64,000 nt of DNA. It comes from Cryptosporangium phraense. GTDB lineage: Bacteria > Actinomycetota > Actinomycetes > Mycobacteriales > Cryptosporangiaceae. Of the stretch, positions 48,097 through 55,525 are shown piece by piece. Both the position numbers and the translations under genes were made by a program. Every line of letters starts with the position of its first letter. Positions within the stretch are counted from its first letter, which is position 1. Location of the stretch: contig NZ_VIRS01000027.1 of the NCBI RefSeq assembly GCF_006912135.1, forward strand, positions 1-64,000, in the 5' to 3' direction. The notes beneath the pieces were generated by a model. That model had not been told where the DNA came from, did not search any database, and worked only from the letters and a program-made list of their open reading frames with translations.

Positions 48097-48495
48097 CTAG
48101 CCGGCCCAGTGCGTGGGGCGGAACCAGTTGCGCGACTCGGCCGGGAGGAACAGGAGTAGGACCATTCCGCCGCCGAGAAACGTCGGCGCGCCGCCGATGA
48201 CGGGCCACGGCGCCGGCCCGGTGAACATCAGCAGGCCGTAGATCACCAGGACGACCGCGATGAGCGTGGCCAGCACCAGCCCGCCCCGACGCCCTAGGTA
48301 GACCATCCAGGCCGTCCACAGCGTCAACGCACTCAGGACGAGGAACCCGAACGCGGCGGTGAGTCGGTCGCCGACCGTGCCGGACGTGGCGAGGAATCGA
48401 TAGGCGGCGTACACCGCGATCAGCCCGCCGAGCACGACCAGCACCGCGACGACGATCTGCAGGGGAGTGGGCGGCTGGCGACGCAGCGGAGGCAT
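48097..48495 (-). CDS. Four-helix membrane protein, function unknown
   Basis: A 132-residue hydrophobic protein with four predicted helices (LQIVVAVLVVLGGLIAVYAA, FLVLSALTLWTAWMVYL, LVLATLIAVVLVIYGLLMF and FLGGGMVLLLFL) and short charged ends. No domain recognised. The ATG at 48495 follows GGGAG. It lies upstream of the alkaline phosphatase pair on the same strand, 61 bp away, so it may share their transcript. Confidence 0.65.
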   Translation of the reverse strand: MPPLRRQPPTPLQIVVAVLVVLGGLIAVYAAYRFLATSGTVGDRLTAAFGFLVLSALTLWTAWMVYLGRRGGLVLATLIAVVLVIYGLLMFTGPAPWPVIGGAPTFLGGGMVLLLFLPAESRNWFRPTHWAG

Positions 48496-48715
48496 GCTCA
48501 GCTCCCAGTGGCCAGAAACGGTACGGACACCCCGACCATGGCCCCACCAGCTACACACGACCTACACGTCCGAGCAGGGCGACGCTGCGGCCCGGAGTGT
48601 CGGCAACCGAACCGTCGGGCCGTAGTGGCGGCGATCGAGTCGTTCCGGATTCAGCGCGAATCTAGTGGTGCACCGGGGGAGAGGCTCCCGGGCAGACACC
48701 AGGAGGCTGGACACC

Positions 48716-48844
48716 ATGAGCGGTTGCTACGACTACGAGTACGACTACTGCGGAGACTACGACTACGACTACTGCCGCCCGCGGCGCCGTCACCACAAGC
48801 GTCGCCACCACAACGACTGCTGGGACTACAACTACTGCAGCTGA
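48716..48844 (+). CDS. 42-residue Tyr/Asp/Cys/His-rich protein, paralogue A
   Basis: A small frame with an AGGAGG site at the right distance and a stem-loop terminator 20 bases after the stop. It starts MSGCYDYEYDYC, continues with a second Tyr-Asp-Cys run (GDYDYDYC), then a strongly basic segment RPRRRHHKRR and ends HNDCWDYNYCS. Composition is extreme: Tyr 9, Asp 7, Arg 6, Cys 5, His 4. It has exactly the same length as paralogue B (49480) and shares MSGxY, xEY, RPRRR and HNDCWD in register. It has no hydrophobic helix or signal peptide. Family unknown to me; metal or nucleic-acid binding is a guess from composition. Confidence 0.7.
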   Translation: MSGCYDYEYDYCGDYDYDYCRPRRRHHKRRHHNDCWDYNYCS

Positions 48845-48863
48845 CACAACGCGAGATTCCTAG

Positions 48864-48892
48864 GCCCCGGAGCGCCCCGAGCGTTCCGGGGC
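48864..48892 (+). terminator. Terminator after small protein A
   Basis: GCCCCGGA and TCCGGGGC form an 8-bp stem, extendable inward, followed by TTTCG. Confidence 0.75.
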
Positions 48893-49051
48893 TTTCGCTG
48901 TGCGCCGGGCGCGCCCGGCCGTACGGGCTTCGGGGTAGTCCCGGAGCCGGATCTCCGGGGCCGGTCGAGGGAGTCTCCCGATGTGCCGGGGGCGGTCGGA
49001 GCCGCACCCTTATGGCATCGGTTCGAACACTCCAGAAGGGGAGCCCACACC

Positions 49052-49309
49052 ATGAACGACGTCCACCGCTACCTCGCCTCCAAGGGTCTGGTCCGGCCGC
49101 GGGAGGGGCGCTTCCTGGGTGGTGTCTGCGCCGGCCTCGGCGCCCGCATCGGCATCGACCCGTGGCCCGCGCGGGCCCTGTTCGTGCTGACGATGCTCCT
49201 GATCCCGGGCAGCCAGGTTCTCCTGCTGTACCCGATCCTCTGGATCCTGATGCCCGCCGAGGAGCGCGCCACCTACTCGAACCCGATGGTCCCCCCGGCC
49301 GCCGCCTGA
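49052..49309 (+). CDS. PspC-domain membrane protein
   Basis: An 85-residue protein that is essentially one PspC domain: RPREGRFLGGVCAGLGARIG, then IDPWPARALFVLTMLLIPGS and a hydrophobic helix ending ILMPAEERA. PspC proteins sit in the membrane and take part in phage-shock or envelope-stress signalling; in actinobacteria stand-alone or sensor-fused forms occur. ATG at 49052 after AGAAGGGGAG. It has its own terminator (49317-49356) and lies exactly between the two 42-residue paralogues. Confidence 0.85.
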   Translation: MNDVHRYLASKGLVRPREGRFLGGVCAGLGARIGIDPWPARALFVLTMLLIPGSQVLLLYPILWILMPAEERATYSNPMVPPAAA

Positions 49310-49316
49310 CCCCGGA

Positions 49317-49356
49317 GACGATGCCTGGAGCGCCAGCGCGCGCTCCGGGCATCGTC
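49317..49356 (+). terminator. Terminator after PspC gene
   Basis: GACGATGCC (49317-49325) pairs with GGCATCGTC (49348-49356) and the inner GGAGCG with CGCTCC; the stem is long with an eight-base loop. Confidence 0.75.
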
Positions 49357-49479
49357 CTGTGTTGCCGCGCTAACGCGCCGGACGTTCGCTGGGCGATCGA
49401 GCGACATCCCGAAACCCGGGAACCTGAAGACCGGAACGGGTCACCTGACCCCGCAAACCGAGCGAGGAGGCTGAGCGAC

Positions 49480-49608
49480 ATGAGCGGTAGCTACCACCAC
49501 GAGTACCACCGGTGCGACGACTGGGACTACAACGACGTCCGGCCTCGTCGCCGCCGGCTGCAGCGCAAGCGCCACAACGACTGCTGGGACTTCTACCCCG
49601 GCCACTGA
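49480..49608 (+). CDS. 42-residue Tyr/Asp/His-rich protein, paralogue B
   Basis: Same length as paralogue A and aligned without gaps: MSGSYHHEYHRC at the start, DDWDYNDV, basic RPRRRRLQRKR in the middle and HNDCWDFYPGH at the end. A perfect GAGGAGG lies eight bases upstream. A 13-bp perfect hairpin terminator follows four bases after the stop. Compared with A, the N-terminal Tyr/Asp residues are partly swapped for His, and only two Cys remain, while the C-terminal HNDCWD is unchanged; this pattern points to selection on the protein. Function unknown. Confidence 0.7.
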   Translation: MSGSYHHEYHRCDDWDYNDVRPRRRRLQRKRHNDCWDFYPGH

Positions 49609-49612
49609 GCCC

Positions 49613-49642
49613 GAGCGCCCGGAGCTTCCGCTCCGGGCGCTC
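49613..49642 (+). terminator. Terminator after small protein B
   Basis: GAGCGCCCGGAGC, TTCC loop, GCTCCGGGCGCTC: perfect 13-bp stem. It also faces the end of the convergent oxidoreductase gene. Confidence 0.85.
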
Positions 49643-49647
49643 TCTGC

Positions 49648-50664
49648 TCACGCCCGGGCCCGCACCGCCGGCGCGATCTCCGTACCCAGCCGCTCCAGCG
49701 ACGCCTCCACGAGCTCACCCGGCAACCCGCCCCAGTCGACCAGCAACTGCACCCGATCGAATCCGACGACCTTGTGCAACTCGACGAGCTTCTCGGTGAC
49801 CTGCTCCGACGTCCCGATCATCAGCGGACGCCCGGGCTCGCGGCCCTCGACGAAATCCCGCGGCGAGACCGTGTACCCGCCACCGCCGGGCTGCTTCGGC
49901 CGCAGGAAGTCGCGATAGTACGGATACGTCGACGCGGCCTCCTCCTCCGACGACGCCCCGAAGTAGTGCGCCGCCACGCCGACCTGGAGACCGCTCTGCC
50001 CCGCGCGGTCGCCGGCCGCCCGGTAGAGGTCGACCAGCCGGCGCAGGTGCTCCGGGTCACCCCCGAGATACCCCAGGATCAGCGGTAACCCGAGCACACC
50101 GGCCCGCGCGGCACTGGCCGGCGTCCCACCGGCCCCGATCCACATCGGGACGTCGGCCCGCGGCCCGACCGTGGCCCGCGACAGCGGTGGCCGGAACTCG
50201 CCGCGCCACGAAATCTCCCCCTGCTCCCGCAGCTGCAGCAGCAACCCGAGCTTCTCGGTGAACACCTCGTCGTAGCGCTCGATGTCGATCCCGAACAGCG
50301 CGAACGGCTCCGGGTGCGCGCTCCGCCCGACCGTCATCTCGGCCCGACCGCCGCTGATCAAGTCCAGCGTCGCGAAGTCCTGGTAGACCCGCACCGGGTC
50401 GAGCGCGCTCAGTACGGTCACCGCGCTGGTCAGCCGGATGTTCGACGTGCGCGCGGCCACCGCGGCCAGCACCGGCGCCGGCGACGACACGACGAAATCG
50501 CGGCTGTGGTGCTCACCGACCCCGAAGACGTCGAGGCCGAGCTCGTCGGCCCGGACGCCCAGCTCGATGATCTGGCGCATCCGGGAAGCCTCGGACACCG
50601 ACCGGCCGTCCACCGTCCGCGGCTGCCGATCCGACAGTGACGCGATCCCGATCTCGATGCTCAT
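49648..50664 (-). CDS. LLM-class flavin-dependent oxidoreductase
   Basis: A 338-residue luciferase-like TIM-barrel enzyme: IEIGIASLSDRQPR start, ADELGLDVFGVGEHHSRDF (the family EHH), ARTSNIRLTSAVTVLSALDP, YQDFATLDLISGGRAEMTVG and PMWIGAGGTPASAARAGVLG. These enzymes use FMNH2 or F420H2 for monooxygenation or hydride transfer. The ATG at 50664 follows GGAG. It is divergent from a TetR regulator, and two palindromic operators lie in the gap, so it is likely induced by the TetR ligand. Confidence 0.9.
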   Translation of the reverse strand: MSIEIGIASLSDRQPRTVDGRSVSEASRMRQIIELGVRADELGLDVFGVGEHHSRDFVVSSPAPVLAAVAARTSNIRLTSAVTVLSALDPVRVYQDFATLDLISGGRAEMTVGRSAHPEPFALFGIDIERYDEVFTEKLGLLLQLREQGEISWRGEFRPPLSRATVGPRADVPMWIGAGGTPASAARAGVLGLPLILGYLGGDPEHLRRLVDLYRAAGDRAGQSGLQVGVAAHYFGASSEEEAASTYPYYRDFLRPKQPGGGGYTVSPRDFVEGREPGRPLMIGTSEQVTEKLVELHKVVGFDRVQLLVDWGGLPGELVEASLERLGTEIAPAVRARA

Positions 50665-50683
50665 CGTCCTGCTCCTTCGAAAG

Positions 50684-50725
50684 TGGAAGACATCTTCCAT
50701 ATCAACAACTGGAAGGTCGCTTCCA
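50684..50725. promoter_or_regulatory. Twin TetR operators
   Basis: TGGAAG-N4-CTTCCA occurs twice, at 50684-50699 and 50710-50725, 26 bp apart centre to centre, in the gap between the LLM oxidoreductase and TetR genes. Confidence 0.75.
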
Positions 50726-50744
50726 TTTCGAGTTACGGTGAACC

Positions 50745-51368
50745 GTGCCACCGACGCGAGCGGACGCGGTCCGCAACCGGCAGCGAGTCCTCGACGCCGC
50801 CGCCGAGGAGTTCCGGATCGCCGGGCTCGACGTCCCGATGAGCGAGGTGGCCCGGCGCGCGAACGTCGGCATCGCCACGCTGATCCGGAACTTCCCGGCC
50901 CGCGAGGACCTGGTCGCGGCCGTCTTCGGGCCGGCGATGACCGCCTACGCCGACCGGGCGGCGGCCGCGGCCGCGGATCCCGCTCCCTGGCCGGCGTTCT
51001 GCGACTTCATCCGGTACGTCTGCCGGATCCCGCAGGACGACCGGGGCTTCGGCCAGGTCCTGACGACGATGTTCCCCGGCGTCGAGGTGCTGGAGGCCGA
51101 GCGTCAGCGTGGGCTGCGCGAGTTCGTCCGGCTCGTCCGCCGGGCGAAGGCATCCGGCGCGCTGCGCGCCGACTTCTCCCCCCACGACCTTCCGCTGATC
51201 CTGCTGGCCAGCGGCGGGGTGGCCCGGCCGCTCGGACCGGCGGCCGACCGCCTGGTCGGCTACCTCCTGCAGTCGTTCTCGTCCATCAATACGGACGCTC
51301 TGCCCGCGCTGCCGCCGGTCCGCGCGCTGTATGCGGCCCTCGAGGCCGGCTCCTCTATCTCCCGGTAG
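50745..51368 (+). CDS. TetR/AcrR-family regulator
   Basis: A 207-residue TetR protein: NRQRVLDAAAEEFRIAGLDV, PMSEVARRANVGIATLIRNF and PAREDLVAAVFG form the DNA-binding domain; the C-terminal half has FIRYVCRIPQDDRGFGQVL typical of AcrR-like members that respond to small lipophilic molecules. GTG start at 50745 without a clear ribosome binding site. It is divergent from the LLM oxidoreductase and probably represses both genes through the twin TGGAAG palindromes. Confidence 0.88.
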   Translation: MPPTRADAVRNRQRVLDAAAEEFRIAGLDVPMSEVARRANVGIATLIRNFPAREDLVAAVFGPAMTAYADRAAAAAADPAPWPAFCDFIRYVCRIPQDDRGFGQVLTTMFPGVEVLEAERQRGLREFVRLVRRAKASGALRADFSPHDLPLILLASGGVARPLGPAADRLVGYLLQSFSSINTDALPALPPVRALYAALEAGSSISR

Positions 51369-51427
51369 AGATGACGTTCCGCCGCCGGGACGACGAGATC
51401 GACGACGGCCGTTCGTAACTTCGAGTC

Positions 51428-51712
51428 ATGAACGCATCCCTGCCGAAGAGCCAGAAAGCCGCTGCCGTCCTCGTCGTCGCCGGAGGGCTGGCGCTGACCG
51501 TGCTGGGCTGGTGGATCGTCGGTTTCGAGTACCGCGACGACCTGGGCCGGTTCGTCGACGTCACCTGGTGGCTGCACGGGGCCGTGCGGGCGCTCGGCCT
51601 GCTGGCGTTCGGCAAGGTCGGCTTCAAGATCGCGCTGGCCGTCGTCGGCGTGGTCGTAGCTGTCGGAGCGAAGCTCCGCTCGCGCCGCGGAGCGCGGGAA
51701 CCTCAGGCCTGA
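51428..51712 (+). CDS. Small two-helix membrane protein
   Basis: A 94-residue protein with two hydrophobic helices (AAAVLVVAGGLALTVLGWWI and FKIALAVVGVVVAVGA) separated by a loop with WWLHGAVRALG, and a basic tail. No family recognised. It begins at ATG 51428 and overlaps the 3' end of the convergent TetR gene by 10 bp. Confidence 0.6.
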   Translation: MNASLPKSQKAAAVLVVAGGLALTVLGWWIVGFEYRDDLGRFVDVTWWLHGAVRALGLLAFGKVGFKIALAVVGVVVAVGAKLRSRRGAREPQA

Positions 51713-52281
51713 AGGAGGCTCCGGAACAGGTCCCGGAGCGGGCCCGCGAGCTCCTGCTCGGACGCGGACGTCAGGGGCTCGATGCCGGTCGACAGCCGGA
51801 CGAGCAGCATGCCGAACGTCGCGCAGAGGGCCACCTCGGCCCGGAGCACGAGGTTCTCGTCGACCGGCCGGCCGGTCAGCCCGGCGAGCCGCTCGGCCTG
51901 ACTGCGGAGCACGTCCCGACGGATGCGGTCGCCGCGCTCGTCGCCGGACGACCGGAGCAGCAACAGCAGCCGGTCGGTCGGCCGGTCGCCGATCGACGCG
52001 CCGGCCATCTGAGCCGCGATGAGGTCGGGGAGCTGCTCGAGAGTGGCGTTCTCGGGTATGGAGCGGGCCAGGTCGTCGGCGGTACCGACCAGGCACTGCT
52101 CGAACAGGCCCTCTTTGCTCGTGAAATACCGGCTGATCAGCGCCACGTTGACGCCGGCCTCGTCGGCGATGTCCCGCACGGTCGTGGCGCTGTAGCCGTC
52201 GGTGGCGAACCGGCGACGAGCGGCCTCGAGCAGGCGCTGCCGGGTGCCGGCGGCGTCTCGGCGTCGGGCGGGTGCGCTCAT
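51703..52281 (-). CDS. TetR/AcrR-family regulator of the DHA2 transporter
   Basis: A 192-residue TetR protein with TRQRLLEAARRRFATDGYSA, TTVRDIADEAGVNVALISRY and FTSKEGLFEQCL in the DNA-binding domain, and a helical effector domain. It is divergent from an MFS exporter gene across 110 bp that contain repeated GTAAAC motifs, the likely operator sequence. It should repress the pump until its ligand appears. Confidence 0.9.
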   Translation of the reverse strand: MSAPARRRDAAGTRQRLLEAARRRFATDGYSATTVRDIADEAGVNVALISRYFTSKEGLFEQCLVGTADDLARSIPENATLEQLPDLIAAQMAGASIGDRPTDRLLLLLRSSGDERGDRIRRDVLRSQAERLAGLTGRPVDENLVLRAEVALCATFGMLLVRLSTGIEPLTSASEQELAGPLRDLFRSLLQA

Positions 52282-52290
52282 GACGCCAGC

Positions 52291-52372
52291 GTAAACATTC
52301 GCCGCAGTGATGTAAACGACTGTTGACTTGCCGCGGGCCCGGCCGATACTGAGGAAGTCAGCGTCTGTTTAC
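52291..52372. promoter_or_regulatory. TetR operator region with GTAAAC repeats
   Basis: GTAAAC at 52291-52296, the palindrome GTAAAC-N4-GTTGAC at 52312-52327 (5 of 6 positions paired), and GTTTAC at 52367-52372, all between the TetR and MFS genes. Confidence 0.6.
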
Positions 52373-52391
52373 AACCGCTCCCGAGGACGTC

Positions 52392-53813
52392 ATGAAGAAA
52401 TCGAACGGCTCCCTGCTGGTGCTGTACCTCTCGCTGGGTGGCCTGGCGTTCGCGGTGCTGCAGTCCCTGGTCGCCCCGGCGCTGTCGACGATCGCGACCG
52501 ACCTCGACGCATCGACCGGCGACATCAGCTGGATCCTGACCGCGTACCTGCTCTCGGCCTCGGTGCTGACGCCGATCCTCGGCCGCCTCGGCGACATGAT
52601 CGGCAAGCGCAAGGTGCTGATTGCCGTGCTGGCCGTGCTCGCCGCGGGCACACTGCTGGCCGCGCTGGCCCCGAACCTGATCGTGCTGATCCTCGCGCGC
52701 GTGCTGCAGGGCGCGGCGGGCGCGATCCTGCCGCTCTCGATCGGCATCGTCCGGGACGAGCTGCCGCGGGAGCGGGTCAGCGTCACGGTCGGCCTGCTCT
52801 CGGCGATCTTCGGTATCGGCGCCGGCGTCGGCATCGTCGCGGCCGGGCCGATCGTCGAGAACCTGTCTTGGCACTGGCTGTTCTGGCTGCCGCTGGTGCT
52901 GGTCGTGGTCGCGTTGATCGGGGTCATCTTCGGGATGTCGGAGTCGCCGGTCCGCACGCCGGGCCGGCTCGACGTGCTTGGTGCGGCGATCCTGTCCGTG
53001 TCGCTGGTCGCGCTGCTGCTGGCGATCAGCAAGGGCGAGAGCTGGGGCTGGGCCGACGGGCTGACGCTCGGCACGGCCGGGCTCGGCGTCGTCGGGCTGA
53101 TCGGGTTCGTGCTGGTCGAGCTGCGCACCGCCGAGCCGCTGATCGACATGCGGCTGATGCGGGTCCGGGGCGTGTGGGCCACCGACGTGGTCGCGATGGT
53201 GCTGGGCTTCGCGATGTTCGGCACGTTCGTCCTGGTGCCGACGCTGCTCGAGCTGCCGGCCGCCACCGGCTACGGCTTCGGCAAGTCCGTGTCGCAGGCC
53301 GGGCTGTTCCTGCTGCCGACCGTCATCATGATGGTGCTGTTCGGTCCGCTGGCCGGGCTGCTCGACCGCCGGTTCGGCCCGAAGGTGCCGATGTTCCTCG
53401 GGACGGTCGCCGTCGTCGGGGCGTTCGTGGTGCCCGCGGTGTCCCACGGCGAGATCTGGCTGGTGCTGATCTCCGGAGTCCTGACCGGGATCGGCATCGG
53501 GTTCGCGTTCGCCGCGATGTCCAACGCGATCATCGAGAGCGTCCCGGCCACCCAGACCGGCGAGGCGACGAGCGTCAACACGATCGCGCGGACGATCGGG
53601 AGCAGCATCGGGACCGCGGTGATCGCGGCGGTCATCTCGTCGAACAGCACGCCGCAGGGGCTGCCGACCGACGACGCGTTCACGCTCGGATTCACGCTCT
53701 GCGCGGGCGTGGCCGTGCTCGCGGTGCTGGCGTCGCTCCTGGTGCCGGCCGCGAAGCGGCGGCGGCAGGAGGCGCTGGCGCACGGTGTCGACGACCTGGA
53801 ATCGGTCGCCTGA
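52392..53813 (+). CDS. MFS drug exporter, DHA2 family (14 TM)
   Basis: A 473-residue major facilitator of the 14-helix DHA2 type: LSTIATDLDASTGDISWILT (motif D1-like), GRLGDMIGKRKVLI (motif A), ARVLQGAAGAILPLSIGIV (motif B), GIGAGVGIVAAGPIVENLSW with WHWLFWLPL (motif C). Proton-driven export of drugs or secondary metabolites is expected. The ATG at 52392 follows GAGGA. It is controlled by the divergent TetR gene. The C-terminal tail of about 25 residues is charged. Confidence 0.9.
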   Translation: MKKSNGSLLVLYLSLGGLAFAVLQSLVAPALSTIATDLDASTGDISWILTAYLLSASVLTPILGRLGDMIGKRKVLIAVLAVLAAGTLLAALAPNLIVLILARVLQGAAGAILPLSIGIVRDELPRERVSVTVGLLSAIFGIGAGVGIVAAGPIVENLSWHWLFWLPLVLVVVALIGVIFGMSESPVRTPGRLDVLGAAILSVSLVALLLAISKGESWGWADGLTLGTAGLGVVGLIGFVLVELRTAEPLIDMRLMRVRGVWATDVVAMVLGFAMFGTFVLVPTLLELPAATGYGFGKSVSQAGLFLLPTVIMMVLFGPLAGLLDRRFGPKVPMFLGTVAVVGAFVVPAVSHGEIWLVLISGVLTGIGIGFAFAAMSNAIIESVPATQTGEATSVNTIARTIGSSIGTAVIAAVISSNSTPQGLPTDDAFTLGFTLCAGVAVLAVLASLLVPAAKRRRQEALAHGVDDLESVA

Positions 53814-53874
53814 TCGGTGCGCTGGAAAGCCCCATCGAGTGTGTTAACGGTCGCGCGAGGGTACTCGTGATGAT

Positions 53875-54087
53875 GTGAAAATCGTGCTGATCGTCGTGTT
53901 CGCGGCGCTGGCGGGGTTGGCGGTCTACCGCCTGATCGCCGGCGGCCGCGCGCGCCGGCGGGCGGAGTTCAGCGGCGATCCGGCCGAGGCCGACTCGCTG
54001 CGGCCGTCCCGGCAGGTGTTCCGGGCCGTTCGCGCGGCCGAACACACGCAGGTTCGCTACGACGGGACGATCGGCCCGGATTCGTAG
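53875..54087 (+). CDS. Small single-TM protein
   Basis: A 70-residue protein with an N-terminal hydrophobic helix (IVLIVVFAALAGLAVYRLIA) and a basic then polar tail (GGRARRRAEF and further residues). It could be a small membrane protein of unknown role. GTG start at 53875, no strong ribosome binding site. Its last 31 bases overlap the decayed LysR gene on the other strand. Confidence 0.5.
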   Translation: MKIVLIVVFAALAGLAVYRLIAGGRARRRAEFSGDPAEADSLRPSRQVFRAVRAAEHTQVRYDGTIGPDS

Positions 54088-54705
54088 AACCGGCGGAGGG
54101 CGGCGACGAGCTCGCTCCGGTCGTCGGCCCGAGTGGCCAGGACGGGCCGGGCCGTCCGGGGCTCGGCTGCCGTCCGGACGCGGATCGACGCGCCAGAACG
54201 CGTCCCAGATCGGGTCCAGGATCCGGGGCATCGGCTCGGTCTTGATGTCGTCGAGCGTGACCGTCTCCCGGCCGACGAGCCGGTGGTCGTCGGGTACCAG
54301 CAGGAGCCGCGGTTCGTCGTAGAGGACGGTGACGCGCAGCCCGTCGACAGGGAACGGCAGTCGCGCGACCAGCACGTCGACGCGGTGTTCGAGCAGCGTG
54401 TTCTGCGGGGCCTGCCAGTCGACGTGCAGCGTCCGGACGTCGGCCTCGGGGTGAAGGCGGCGGAGAGCGCGCACGGCGGGCGTCACGATGAGGTTGGCGG
54501 CGTAGCCGACCGTGATGCGGTTCAGGTCGGCGGCGACGCGGGTGCGCACGGCGGCACGCTCCATGGCGTCCAGAGCGGCGCGGGCGTGCGGGAGGAAGAC
54601 CTCGCCGGCCGGGGTGAGGCGGGTGCCGTGCGGGGTGCGGTCGAGCAGGCGGGCCCCGACCTGCTGCTCGAGGCGGGTGATCTGGCGGCTGAGGGAAGCC
54701 GCGCG
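54057..54705 (-). pseudogene. LysR-family regulator remnant
   Basis: Reads SLSRQITRLEQQVGARLLDR, TPAGEVFLPHARAALDAMER, then the effector domain ITVGYAANLIVTPAVRALRR and VTLDDIKTEPMPRILDPIWD. The helix-turn-helix N-terminus (about 45 residues with the start codon) is missing at the 5' side. About 60-80 residues are lost before a C-terminal piece in a second frame (PVLATRADDRSELVAALRRF) that ends at a TAG at 54057. Its 5' truncation point is the same junction that truncates the LLM gene. Confidence 0.75.
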
Positions 54706-54710
54706 TCGGC

Positions 54711-55388
54711 GTTCTGCTGCCGGTTTCGTTCACCTCGACCCCTTCTCTGGACGCCCACCGGGCGGCCGTGGCGCGCCTGGAGAGCGCGGGGTACCGCGCC
54801 GCCTGGGTGAACGAGGTGATCGGGAAAGACGCGTTGGTGCAGGTCGCGGTGTTGCTCGCGGCGACGCGGGAGATGGTGTTCGGGACCAGTATCGCGAACA
54901 TCTGGGTGCGGCCGGCGCCCACGATGAGTGCCGGGGCGGCGCAGCTGGCGCAGGCGTATCCGGGGCGGTTCGTACTCGGGCTCGGGGTGGGGTACCCGGA
55001 GCAGGCGGCGGCAGTGGGCCGGTCGTTCGGTTCGCCGGTGGTGACGATGCGGGCGTACCTGGAGGAGATGGACGTTCCGACCCAGCCGCCGGTGCCGTCG
55101 GTGGCGTACCCGAGGTTGATCGCGGCCAACGGGCCGCGGATGTTGGCGTTGGCCGGGGAGTCCGCGGACGGGGCGGTGCCTGCGGGCCAGTCGGCGGAGC
55201 GGACGGCGGCTGCCCGGGAGGCGCTGGGGGCGGGGAAGTTGCTGGTGGTGGGTACCGGCCCGGCGTTTGCGGCCGAGCATTTGGCGGCCGGCGCTGATCA
55301 CGTCCTGGTGATGCTCGACCGAGGAATCGACTACGAAGAGGGCGTCGCCCAGTTCGAACGCCTAGCTCCAGAATTGACGGTTCTCTGA
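54711..55388 (+). pseudogene. LLM-class oxidoreductase remnant
   Basis: Begins without a start at PVSFTSTPSLDAHRAAVARL and continues LESAGYRAAWVNEVIGKDAL, AATREMVFGTSIANIWVRPA, AYPGRFVLGLGVGYPEQAAA, typical of F420/FMN LLM enzymes, then ALGAGKLLVVGTGPA is joined directly to EHLAAGADHVLVMLDRGIDY, skipping about 70 residues. The N-terminal strand and start codon are lost. With the LysR remnant it formed a divergent regulator-enzyme pair before a deletion removed both 5' ends and the promoter. Confidence 0.72.
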
Positions 55389-55525
55389 GCCCGGGTGCAT
55401 GGCGTCGAGCTGTTTGTCGCTGTCCGGCTCCCGTGAGCGAGGATGCCCGGCGCCTGACGTTTGTCATGGGTGGGTGGTGATCGTTGGGACCGGAAGTGCG
55501 GCGGGCCGGCTCATAGCTTCGGTAC

